Part shown: piece after piece, positions 1 through 6,825 of the stretch | How positions within the stretch are numbered: the stretch's first letter is position 1 | How the letters are laid out: each line of letters starts with the position of its first letter | NCBI GenBank assembly: GCA_900550595.1 | Contig: URTB01000064.1 | Coordinates: 1-7,712 of the forward strand | Source: an uncultured Collinsella sp. | Lineage (GTDB): Bacteria; Actinomycetota; Coriobacteriia; Coriobacteriales; Coriobacteriaceae | Length of the DNA: 7,712 bases | Direction of reading: 5' to 3' | Translations under genes and position numbers: made by a program | The notes under the pieces: model-generated | Database searches by the model: none | The model's input: the letters and a program-made list of their open reading frames with translations, nothing else | Told to the model about the DNA's origin: nothing

Positions 1-842
1 TTACCTCGCCCGCCCAGTGGGAACGTGTGGTGGCGTTGGGCATCGAGGACTGGATCGCGCGTCAAAAGGCGGCGGGGCGCATTCGCCAGATTGGTTTTTC
101 GTATCACGGCAGCGCGGCGGATTTCCTGACGGTGCTTGACGCATATGACTGGGATTTTTGCCAGATCCAGTACAACTATGCCGGCGAGCGTTACCAAGCG
201 GGAACGGCAGGACTCATGGCGGCTGCGGAGCGCGGTCTTGCGGTGTTTGTGATGGAGCCACTGCTGGGCGGTCGTCTAGCGGGCAAACTTCCGCCGCGGG
301 CACGCGCTGTGCTCGATGGCGCCCGTGACCCGCATTTGCGCACTCCGGCCGCCTGGGGGCTTTCGTGGGTGTGGAACCATCCTCAGGTGACGATGCTGCT
401 TTCGGGTATGACCGATACCGCGCAAGTGGATGAGAACGCGGCGTTGGCCGATCGGGCCCTGCCGGATTCGATGACGGCTGCTCAGCTCGATGCCATCGCA
501 CGCGTGCTGAGGGAGTTTGAAAAATCGAATCGCGTGCCCTGCACGGGATGCGGCTATTGTATGCCGTGTCCTAAAGGCATCAATATCCCTGGGTGTTTTG
601 CTGCCTACAACGCAAGCTATGCGCACAGCTGGTTTACGGGGCTGTCTCAATACTTTACGGCGAGCGCGGTGCGGACGAACGAGCCCAAGCTGGTGAGCAA
701 TTGCGTCAAGTGCGGCAAATGCGCGCGGCATTGCCCGCAGCACATCGATATCCCCGGGCGCTTGGACGACGTACGCCGCCGTTTTCAGCCTGGCCCCGTG
801 ACGGCGGTGCTTAAGGCCTTCGGCAAAACGCGCTCCTCGTGA
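1..842 (+). CDS. Aldo/keto reductase with C-terminal dicluster ferredoxin domain (5' end outside window)
   Basis: Partial gene. The reading frame is open from the left edge (first whole codon at 3) to TGA at 840-842, giving 279 residues. The family is usually about 370-380 residues, so about 100 N-terminal residues are missing. The visible part begins in the TIM barrel: the stretch RIRQIGFSYHG is typical of COG1453-type aldo/keto reductases, followed by FCQIQYNY, VFVMEPLLGGRLA and LLSGMTD. The C-terminus has two cysteine clusters, CX2CX2CX2CP (codons 540-569) and CX2CX2CX3CP (codons 702-734), expected to bind [4Fe-4S] clusters. By family it is a cytoplasmic NAD(P)H- or ferredoxin-linked oxidoreductase; the substrate is unknown. 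Most of the catalytic tetrad lies in the missing part and cannot be checked. The GTG at 27 is an internal valine, not the start. A repeat element begins at the base after the stop codon. Confidence 0.92.
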   Translation, partial: TSPAQWERVVALGIEDWIARQKAAGRIRQIGFSYHGSAADFLTVLDAYDWDFCQIQYNYAGERYQAGTAGLMAAAERGLAVFVMEPLLGGRLAGKLPPRARAVLDGARDPHLRTPAAWGLSWVWNHPQVTMLLSGMTDTAQVDENAALADRALPDSMTAAQLDAIARVLREFEKSNRVPCTGCGYCMPCPKGINIPGCFAAYNASYAHSWFTGLSQYFTASAVRTNEPKLVSNCVKCGKCARHCPQHIDIPGRLDDVRRRFQPGPVTAVLKAFGKTRSS

Positions 843-921
843 CCCTTTTATAACTTGCGGTGGAATAGTTCCTGCTTGCGGCAGAATAAGGCATCGACAG
901 GAACTATTTCACCGCAACTGA
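843..921 (+). repeat. 79-bp hairpin repeat element, copy 1
   Basis: This matches the copy at 2030-2108 over 79 bases, with one difference (C at 875, T at 2062). Bases 855-874 pair with 898-917 as a 20-bp stem with one G-U pair (863/908), around a 23-nt loop at 875-897. The loop contains a second version of the left arm's start: CTTGCGG occurs at 854-860 and again at 875-881. The element begins directly after the stop codon of the aldo/keto reductase and runs into the Shine-Dalgarno sequence AAGGGGG (921-927) of the next gene, so it fills almost the whole intergenic space. It could be a REP-like dispersed repeat, a transcribed 5'-leader structure, or both. It has no T-run after the stem on the + strand, so it is not a standard + strand terminator. 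I do not recognise a named family. Confidence 0.9.
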
Positions 922-932
922 AGGGGGCTGTC

Positions 933-1952
933 GTGGGCCATCGGGATTCATGTGATGATTTGCGTGAGGTTCGTTGGGGCGTTTTGGGCGCTGGACGCAT
1001 TTCTCATCGATTTGCATCGTCGCTCAAGAAGGTCGACGGGGCACGGCTGGTGGCTGCGGCCGGCCGCACTCCTGCACATGTCGAGGAATTTTGCCGAGCG
1101 TTTTCGATTGATGCCGCGCACAGTTATGCCACGGCTGACGATAGCGGCGATGCGGCTTATGATGCGCTGATTGCCGACCCCGATGTCGACGTAATCTACT
1201 TGGCTCTTCCACATGGCATGCATGCGCATTGGGTCTGTCGGGCACTGCGCGCGGGAAAGGCCGTGCTGTGCGAAAAGCCGGCCGTTTTGAACGAAGAAGA
1301 GGCTCTCTCGATTGCCTCCACCTCTCGCGAGCGCGGCGTGCTGTTTATGGAGGCGATGAAAAATCGGTTTTGTCCGATGCGTACTCGCGTGAAGGGCTTG
1401 CTTGCGTCTGGCGAGCTCGGCCGTATCGTCTCGATTGAAAGCGTGCAAAAACTCGATTATGGTGAGCCCCCTTCGAGTTATCTGCTCGACCCATTGCAGG
1501 GTGGCTGTCTATATGACATGGGCTGCTATGCGGTCGGTTGGTTTGAGGATTTGCTCGCGGGCGCGTGCGAGGTTTCGTCCCATGAAGTTCGCTGGCGTGA
1601 CGTATCGGGCGGCCGCGTCGATTGGGCCGACGAGGTCCATATGAGCGTCGGCGGTATACCCATTCATATGGTGTGTGACGGCAAAGCAGCATATGAAAGC
1701 CGCTTAACGATTGCCTGCGAGCGGGGTTCGTTGGAAATCGAGCGCCTCCATCGCCCCGAGCTCGCCCATGTGAAGTACTCCGACGGACGAATGCTCGAAA
1801 TAAATGCCCCGTTTGAGGTCGATGATTTCTACGGCGAAATCCAGCATGCGACCCAGCTCATCCGGGCGGGGAAACACGAGAGCCCCGTCATGCCCCTTGC
1901 CGCCACACAGCGCTGCGCGCGCATTATCGATGCAATCCGTCTAGCCCTCTAG
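933..1952 (+). CDS. Gfo/Idh/MocA family NAD(P)-dependent oxidoreductase
   Basis: 339-residue protein of usual family length. The N-terminal Rossmann fold starts near residue 14 with WGVLGAGRIS (GXGXXXS/A nucleotide-binding loop, residues 19-24). The CEKP motif is at residues 113-116; its lysine (K115) is the conserved catalytic or cofactor-positioning residue. The C-terminal alpha/beta domain carries EAMKNRF and then GGCLYDMGCYAV, with D195 in the D-x-G-x-Y motif. The closest known type appears to be the dihydrodiol-dehydrogenase-like or sugar dehydrogenase branch, acting in the cytoplasm on a cyclic polyol or sugar; the actual substrate cannot be read from sequence. The GTG start at 933 was chosen because AAGGGGG (921-927) lies 5 nt upstream. 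An in-frame TTG at 855 lies inside the hairpin repeat, has no ribosome site and is unlikely. About 13 residues precede the Rossmann fold. Confidence 0.9.
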   Translation: MGHRDSCDDLREVRWGVLGAGRISHRFASSLKKVDGARLVAAAGRTPAHVEEFCRAFSIDAAHSYATADDSGDAAYDALIADPDVDVIYLALPHGMHAHWVCRALRAGKAVLCEKPAVLNEEEALSIASTSRERGVLFMEAMKNRFCPMRTRVKGLLASGELGRIVSIESVQKLDYGEPPSSYLLDPLQGGCLYDMGCYAVGWFEDLLAGACEVSSHEVRWRDVSGGRVDWADEVHMSVGGIPIHMVCDGKAAYESRLTIACERGSLEIERLHRPELAHVKYSDGRMLEINAPFEVDDFYGEIQHATQLIRAGKHESPVMPLAATQRCARIIDAIRLAL

Positions 1953-2029
1953 GACCTGGCGCTGACGCGTGAGGGATCATGACGCCGGCGCCCGTAGCCG
2001 TAGTGCTCGGTGGCCAGCATCTCTGATGC
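1953..2029. other. Intergenic spacer with imperfect GC-rich stem-loops
   Basis: This spacer between the oxidoreductase stop codon and repeat copy 2 can form an imperfect 10-bp stem (1958-1967 with 1983-1992; one G-U pair and one mismatch). Further on, GCATC (2017-2021) and GATGC (2025-2029) form a 5-bp stem with a TCT loop, just before CCCCTTTT. That last hairpin plus the short T-run could act as a weak terminator for the oxidoreductase gene, but the stem is short and C residues separate it from the T-run. No coding potential is seen. Confidence 0.35.
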
Positions 2030-2108
2030 CCCTTTTATAACTTGCGGTGGAATAGTTCCTGTTTGCGGCAGAATAAGGCATCGACAGGAACTATTTCACC
2101 GCAACTGA
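2030..2108 (+). repeat. 79-bp hairpin repeat element, copy 2
   Basis: Second copy of the element at 843-921, same orientation, 78 of 79 positions identical. The stem is 2042-2061 with 2085-2104 and the loop is 2062-2084. Flanking sequences differ from copy 1, apart from the purine-rich ribosome site that follows each copy (here at 2111-2118, upstream of the nfo start). The upstream neighbour is a 77-bp spacer rather than a stop codon, so the edges of the conserved block define the element independently of the genes. Near-identity over the loop as well as the stem suggests recent duplication, gene conversion or strong constraint. Confidence 0.9.
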
Positions 2109-2124
2109 TGAGGGGGAGCTGGGG

Positions 2125-2991
2125 ATGCTGACGATCGGATGTCATCTATCCACGACGAAGGGCTATCGGGCGATGGGGGAGACGGCGTTGTCAATTGGCG
2201 CCAATACCTTTGCATTCTTTACGCGCAACCCGCGCGGCGGCAAGGCGAAAGACCTTGACATGGATGACGTGGCCGCCCTGCGCGAGCTTATGGAACAGAA
2301 CGATTTTGGCCCGCTTGTGGCTCATGCCCCGTATACCTATAACCCCTGCTCGGCCAAAGAGCGGGCGCGCGAGTTTACCTTGGAGGCCATGGCGGAGGAC
2401 CTGCGGCGCATGGAAGCGCTGCCCGGCAACTACTACAACTTCCATCCCGGTGCGCATGTGGGGCAGGGCTCCGACGCCGGCATTCAGATGATCGTCGACA
2501 CCCTGTGCCAGGTGATGTTTGAGGGCCAACAGACGACGGTGCTGCTCGAGACCATGGCCGGCAAGGGCACCGAGGTGGGCCGCAGCTTTGAGGAACTGGC
2601 ACTCATCATCCAGGGCGTTGCCGACAAGTGTCCCGAGCTGTCGGCCAAGTTGGGCGTTTGCTTGGACACCTGCCATGTGAATGACGCCGGCTACGACATC
2701 GTCCACGATCTTGAAGGCGTGCTCGACGAGTTCGATCGTGTGGTGGGTATCGAGCGCCTGCGCGCCGTGCATATCAATGACTCCAAGAACCCCTGCGGCG
2801 CCCATAAGGACCGCCACGAATGCATCGGTAAGGGCTACCTGGGTAGCGAAGAGTTTGGCGGCGGTATGCAGGTTATGCAGAATATTGTATCGAATGGCCG
2901 CTTGCGCGCATTGCCATTCATTTTGGAGACACCGAACGAACTTGCAGGTTATGCGGCTGAAATCAAATTGTTAAGGTCATTGCAGCAGTGA
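2125..2991 (+). CDS. nfo: Endonuclease IV (AP endonuclease)
   Basis: 288-residue apurinic/apyrimidinic endonuclease of the xylose-isomerase-like TIM-barrel family. It cuts DNA 5' of abasic sites in base excision repair, using three zinc ions. All nine expected metal ligands appear present: H67 (VAHAPY), H107 (NFHPGAH), E142 (LLETMAG), D181 and H184 ([13 protein letters not shown]), H216 (HINDSKN), D229 and H231 (KDRHECIG), and E268 (ILETP). Length is close to the usual 280. The ATG at 2125 has AGGGGGAG (2111-2118) 6 nt upstream, and the protein begins directly with the first barrel strand (IGCHLS), which supports this start. The gene lies downstream of repeat copy 2. It may be co-transcribed with the oxidoreductase or have its own leader; no good -35 box was seen before it. 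Confidence 0.96.
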   Translation: MLTIGCHLSTTKGYRAMGETALSIGANTFAFFTRNPRGGKAKDLDMDDVAALRELMEQNDFGPLVAHAPYTYNPCSAKERAREFTLEAMAEDLRRMEALPGNYYNFHPGAHVGQGSDAGIQMIVDTLCQVMFEGQQTTVLLETMAGKGTEVGRSFEELALIIQGVADKCPELSAKLGVCLDTCHVNDAGYDIVHDLEGVLDEFDRVVGIERLRAVHINDSKNPCGAHKDRHECIGKGYLGSEEFGGGMQVMQNIVSNGRLRALPFILETPNELAGYAAEIKLLRSLQQ

Positions 2992-3052
2992 TGACTGTCA
3001 TAAAGTGGAGTGCTCCATTCACGTTATGGGTTTGTTTCAATCAGTTTTCTAA

Positions 3053-3081
3053 TTGCAGATTCTTCCAAGCGGGTGCATAAT
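3053..3081 (+). promoter_or_regulatory. Sigma-70-type promoter of the amino acid ABC transporter operon
   Basis: A -35-like TTGCAG (3053-3058), a 17-bp spacer and a -10-like CATAAT (3076-3081) match the consensus at four and five of six positions. Transcription would begin near 3088, leaving a leader of about 50 nt before the ATG at 3139. The surrounding AT-rich stretch stands out from the GC-rich coding DNA. Confidence 0.6.
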
Positions 3082-3098
3082 AACCCTCAGTTTTTGCA

Positions 3099-3120
3099 GA
3101 CCCCTGAATCACGTGGGGTC
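3099..3120 (+). promoter_or_regulatory. Leader hairpin before the solute-binding protein gene
   Basis: GACCCC (3099-3104) pairs perfectly with GGGGTC (3115-3120) around a 10-nt loop. The stem ends 5 nt before the AAGGAG ribosome site (3126-3131). It lies in the predicted 5' leader and could stabilise the transcript or affect translation. It has no T-run and is not a terminator. Confidence 0.4.
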
Positions 3121-3138
3121 ATTGGAAGGAGACTGATT

Positions 3139-3999
3139 ATGAAGCTGAAGAAGCTTGGCGCATTTGCCGCCACGGGTGCTATGGCGCTCGCCCTTGCTCT
3201 GACGGGCTGCGGCTCGTCCAACGCCACCTCTGGTTCTGATGCCAGTTCCAGCAGCTCTGACGACGCTAAGGTCGAGAAGGTCGACGGTTCCAAGGAGTAC
3301 GCGCTCGTCAAGGACGGTACGCTGACCGTCGGCACCTCTGCCGAGTACGCTCCGTTTGAGTACAAGGATGACAACGGCGATTATCAGGGCTTTGACCTTG
3401 AGCTCATCAAGGCTATCGGCGACAAGCTGGGCCTGGATGTCGAGTATGTCAACAATGACTTTGACACGTTGGTTCCGGGCGTCGCTTCGGGCGCTAAGTA
3501 TGACGTCTCCATCGCGGCTATCACCGACACGCCCGAGCGTGAGAAGGAAGTCACTTTCTCCGATTCCTACTACATGGACGATCAGGCTATCGTGACCAAG
3601 GTCGATAACACCGACATCACGGCCGACAACTACAGCGAGAAGCTCAACAACGCCGACGCTACCATCATCGTCCAGTCTGGCTCGACCGCCGAGTCCTTTG
3701 CCCAGGAGAACTTCCCCAAGGCCAAGATTGTCCCCTACAAGGACGCCACCGAGTGCTTCAGCGCCCTGCAGTCCGATAAGGGCGACGCCGTAGTCACCAA
3801 CCGCTCCGTTGCCAGCCAGCTGACCGCCGAGCAGTTCAACACCTGCCAGACCATTAAGCAGATCAGCACCGGCGAGGAGTACGCCATCGCCATCAACCAG
3901 GGCAACACCAAGCTCAAGGACGATATCAACCAGGCCATCAAGGACCTGACTGACGACGGTACCGTTGACGCCCTCATGGCTAAGTACAACATCAAGTAA
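3139..3999 (+). CDS. Polar amino acid ABC transporter, solute-binding lipoprotein
   Basis: 286-residue extracellular binding protein of the SBP_bac_3 family (cluster F, amino acid type). Residues 1-24 form a lipoprotein signal peptide: MKLKK, a hydrophobic Ala/Leu stretch, then lipobox LTGC with C24 the lipidated cysteine. A Ser/Asp-rich linker (about 25-45) tethers it to the membrane. The binding domain opens with GTSAEYAPFEY and FDLELIKAIGDKLG. R134 in TPEREKEVTFSDSYY matches the conserved arginine that holds the ligand carboxylate, and D216 in KGDAVVTN fits the aspartate that binds the amino group in relatives. The substrate is therefore an L-amino acid; glutamine, cystine, histidine or arginine cannot be told apart. 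ATG 3139 was chosen because AAGGAG (3126-3131) lies 7 nt upstream and the signal peptide starts there; the frame stays open upstream only across the promoter. First gene of the importer operon. Confidence 0.95.
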   Translation: MKLKKLGAFAATGAMALALALTGCGSSNATSGSDASSSSSDDAKVEKVDGSKEYALVKDGTLTVGTSAEYAPFEYKDDNGDYQGFDLELIKAIGDKLGLDVEYVNNDFDTLVPGVASGAKYDVSIAAITDTPEREKEVTFSDSYYMDDQAIVTKVDNTDITADNYSEKLNNADATIIVQSGSTAESFAQENFPKAKIVPYKDATECFSALQSDKGDAVVTNRSVASQLTAEQFNTCQTIKQISTGEEYAIAINQGNTKLKDDINQAIKDLTDDGTVDALMAKYNIK

Positions 4000-4019
4000 A
4001 TAGATGCTTGATTGCGCGT

Positions 4020-4048
4020 AGGCCCTTTCCGTTTTGCGGAGAGGGCCT
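4020..4048 (+). terminator. Stem-loop between binding-protein and permease genes (partial terminator or processing site)
   Basis: A 12-bp stem with one G-U pair (4020-4031 with 4037-4048) and a TTTTG loop lies 20 nt after the binding-protein stop codon. Only a short, interrupted T-rich stretch follows, so read-through is expected. Such hairpins in ABC operons commonly protect the upstream mRNA or reduce downstream transcription, keeping binding protein in excess over permease. That role is inferred here. Confidence 0.65.
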
Positions 4049-4115
4049 TTGCGCTTCTCTCGACGGAGAGCGTTTCCGTCTCGTTTTGCCGGCAACTTCT
4101 ACGATAGGAGCCACC

Positions 4116-5477
4116 TTGTCTCGACTGAACAAAGGGGCCGCAGAGCAGTGTTTTCCACTGCCCGCCTTGCTCCAAAAGCTAGTCTGCGTCATGGCCGTGG
4201 CGCTCGCGCTGGTGTGCGCGGGGGCATATGCGCCCACGACCGCCCAGGCGCTTGAGACCGCAAAGATTACCGCCCGACCCAACACCGGTTCGGGCAGCGC
4301 TGTGGTCGGCGGCACCGAGACGCGCATTACCTGGGAAGTTCAGGCCGATGCCGACGAGGAGCTGAGCGGTCTTTCTTTGACGTTTGTCGACGGCACGACG
4401 TTTGGTACCGATGACACGCGATTGACGATGCTCTCGGGCGAGGACCTCATGGATCGTACGCCCATGAAGCCCACGTGCAAGGCTGACGGCCAGACGCTCA
4501 AGATTGACTTTGGCGAGACGGCGCCTGCCGGCGGCTTTTTCCGTGTCGAGGTTTACGGCGTGACGTTTCCCGTCGAGGGCGGCGAAGAGGCCTTTAGCGG
4601 CACCTATACGCTTGCCGACGGTTCGACCAAGAAGATTTCCAAGATTCCTTCCGTCGAGATCAAGGGCGTGACGGCATTCGATAACTTCCTGGCCGATCTT
4701 AAGGAGCAGCCGTGGGTCGAGGCCTGGAACTCCAATATGTTCCTGCGCCTGTTCTTGAACCCGGTCATTTTGGTCCAGAGCCTGCCGATCGTCTTCAAAG
4801 GCTTCCTTATGTCGCTCTCGATTGTGCTCGTGGCGTTTCCGCTGGCAATTCCCTTTGGCTTTGCCCTGTCGCTCATGCGCATCTCCAAGTCGCGCATCCT
4901 GCGTTGCCTTGCCGGCATCTACGTGAATATCATCCGCGGTACGCCGGCGTTCCTGCAGATCTATATTGCATTCTTTGGCCTGCCGCTTGCCGGCGTCAAG
5001 GTGGACGACTATGTCTTGGGCGTCATCGTCATGGCCATGAACTCGTCCGCCTACCTGTGCGAGATCTTCCGCGCCGGTATTCAGTCGATCCCCAAGGGCC
5101 AGAATGAGGCTGCTCGCTCGCTGGGCATGAACGCCTTCCAGACGCTGCTCTACGTCATGATTCCGCAGACGTTCCGCAATGTCCTGCCTACGTTGACCAG
5201 CGAGTTCATCCTGCTTTACAAGGATACGTCGCTGCTCGCGGCCGTGGGCGTGGTCGAGATCGTCATGAACGCCCGCACCATCGTGGCCACGACGGGCTCC
5301 ATTACGCCGTATGTGGTTGCCGCCCTGTTCTATCTGGTCATTACCCTGCCGCTTGCGCGCTTGGTGAGCGGTCTTGAGGCGAGGCTGCTGGGTACGGCCG
5401 AAACCAAAAAGAAGCGTCCCACCAAGAGCGCCGGACAGGTTGTCGCGACGCCCGCCGACCATATCGCTGGTCTGTAA
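4116..5477 (+). CDS. Amino acid ABC transporter permease with N-terminal signal peptide and extracytoplasmic domain
   Basis: 453-residue membrane protein, about twice the usual 210-240 of HisM/GlnP-type permeases. With the TTG start at 4116 (AGGAG at 4106-4110, 5 nt upstream) residues 1-45 form a signal peptide: K6, then hydrophobic LVCVMAVALALVCAGAYA, with a likely cut after AQA (45). Residues about 46-200 are a soluble, Gly/Thr-rich region predicted to be beta-stranded and not like a solute-binding protein. The transmembrane part starts near 215-230 (FLMSLSIVLVAFPLAIPFGF). The EAA loop that contacts the ATPase is EAARSLG (331-337), preceded by EIFRAGIQSIPKGQ. A basic tail of about 25 residues ends the protein. 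The extra domain should face the outside, where the binding lipoprotein docks. No in-frame ATG lies near the N-terminus except M26 inside the hydrophobic core, so TTG is preferred. Confidence 0.88.
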   Translation: MSRLNKGAAEQCFPLPALLQKLVCVMAVALALVCAGAYAPTTAQALETAKITARPNTGSGSAVVGGTETRITWEVQADADEELSGLSLTFVDGTTFGTDDTRLTMLSGEDLMDRTPMKPTCKADGQTLKIDFGETAPAGGFFRVEVYGVTFPVEGGEEAFSGTYTLADGSTKKISKIPSVEIKGVTAFDNFLADLKEQPWVEAWNSNMFLRLFLNPVILVQSLPIVFKGFLMSLSIVLVAFPLAIPFGFALSLMRISKSRILRCLAGIYVNIIRGTPAFLQIYIAFFGLPLAGVKVDDYVLGVIVMAMNSSAYLCEIFRAGIQSIPKGQNEAARSLGMNAFQTLLYVMIPQTFRNVLPTLTSEFILLYKDTSLLAAVGVVEIVMNARTIVATTGSITPYVVAALFYLVITLPLARLVSGLEARLLGTAETKKKRPTKSAGQVVATPADHIAGL

Positions 5478-5489
5478 GGAGGTTCTATC

Positions 5490-6242
<753 letters not shown>

Positions 6243-6267
6243 CTGCTTTATATGACTGACATAGCAG

Positions 6268-6302
6268 AAAACGGGAGCTGGATGTGATCCGGCTCCCGTT
6301 TT
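6268..6302. terminator. Bidirectional intrinsic terminator
   Basis: A 16-bp stem (6268-6283 with 6287-6302, one G-U pair) with a GTG loop, 26 nt after the ATPase stop codon. The + strand ends in a run of T (6299-6303), and the complementary strand has TTTT at the other foot. It therefore serves both the ABC operon and the converging flavodoxin operon. Confidence 0.93.
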
Positions 6303-6359
6303 TGTTGGGACACGAATGTGTTTTGGCGCAGAGCGCGTTACGGGCGGAGCTCATTGCCG

Positions 6360-6779
6360 CTAGGCGAGCTCGGCTCCAAGGGCGCGGCAGGCCGCCTCGC
6401 CCTCATCGTCGGGGGCGTCGTAACAGATGACGGAGTCGACCACGTTGACGCCTGCCTCATCGGCGTCCGCCTTCCAATTGTCCATCCATTCGCCTTCGGC
6501 CCACGAATAAGAGCCAAAGAGGACGACCTTCTTGTCGCCGAGGGTCTCCTTGACTTCGTCCCACATCGGTTGGAACTCATCGTATTCAAGCTCCTCGGAG
6601 CCCATGGCGGGGCAACCGAAGGCGAAGGCATCATAGTCGGCGGCCCTGCCGGCAGAGAAGTCGGCGCAGGGGATGACTTCGGCCTCGGCGCCCGCGGACG
6701 TGGTGCCCTCGGCAACGAGGTTTGCCATGGCCTCGGTGTTGCCCGTGCCGCTCCAATAGACGACGGCGATCTTGCTCAT
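6360..6779 (-). CDS. Short-chain flavodoxin
   Basis: 139-residue FMN electron carrier, the usual length for clostridial-type short-chain flavodoxins. The phosphate-binding loop is SGTGNTE (10-16). The first isoalloxazine loop is GCPAMGSEELEYDEF (55-69), with M59 near the flavin. The second is FGSYSWAEGEWMDNW (88-102), with Y91 and W93 in the aromatic position. Flavodoxins replace ferredoxin in low-potential electron transfer, often under iron limitation, in the cytoplasm. The ATG at 6777-6779 has an AAAGGA ribosome site (complement of 6786-6791) 6 nt upstream. The gene follows the DUF3793 gene by 46 nt in the same direction, with no terminator between, so they form one operon. Longer in-frame extensions upstream run through the DUF3793 gene and are not real. 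Confidence 0.95.
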   Translation of the reverse strand: MSKIAVVYWSGTGNTEAMANLVAEGTTSAGAEAEVIPCADFSAGRAADYDAFAFGCPAMGSEELEYDEFQPMWDEVKETLGDKKVVLFGSYSWAEGEWMDNWKADADEAGVNVVDSVICYDAPDDEGEAACRALGAELA

Positions 6780-6825
6780 GTTGAGTCCTTTCGGTTGTGC
6801 GGCGTGCGGCCGCGGTTTGTACGTT

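Noticed and set aside
849..854. Promoter inside the repeat using TATAAC as a -10 box
   Set aside because: No -35-like hexamer lies about 17 bp upstream at either copy, so it cannot be supported from sequence alone, though an extended or alternative-sigma promoter is not excluded.
843..921. CRISPR repeat or tRNA-like gene
   Set aside because: There are only two copies more than 1 kb apart, without spacers. The long simple hairpin lacks the cloverleaf arms and the conserved T-loop sequence of a tRNA.
843..2108. Composite transposon or insertion sequence bounded by the two 79-bp repeats
   Set aside because: The sequence between the copies is an ordinary oxidoreductase gene with no transposase. 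The repeats are direct, and no target-site duplication was found.
2191..2817. 208-codon - strand frame over nfo
   Set aside because: It is the shadow of an endonuclease IV gene with all metal ligands intact, and has no domain of its own.
3001..3019. Terminator after nfo (TGGAG/CTCCA hairpin)
   Set aside because: The stem is only about 5 bp with almost no loop and is not followed directly by a T-run.
3088..3138. Riboswitch or T-box in the leader of the amino acid importer
   Set aside because: The predicted leader is only about 50 nt with one 6-bp hairpin, too short for known amino acid riboswitches or a T-box.
3109..4095. 328-codon open frame on the - strand over the binding-protein gene
   Set aside because: The + strand frame has an intact lipoprotein signal, family motifs, a ribosome site and a promoter. 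The antisense frame is Leu/Val/Gly-rich with no recognisable domain, as expected from GC-rich third positions.
4179..5462. 427-codon open frame on the - strand over the permease gene
   Set aside because: It encodes an Arg/His/Gln-rich low-complexity product with no motif or ribosome site. The + strand permease has clear membrane segments and an EAA loop.
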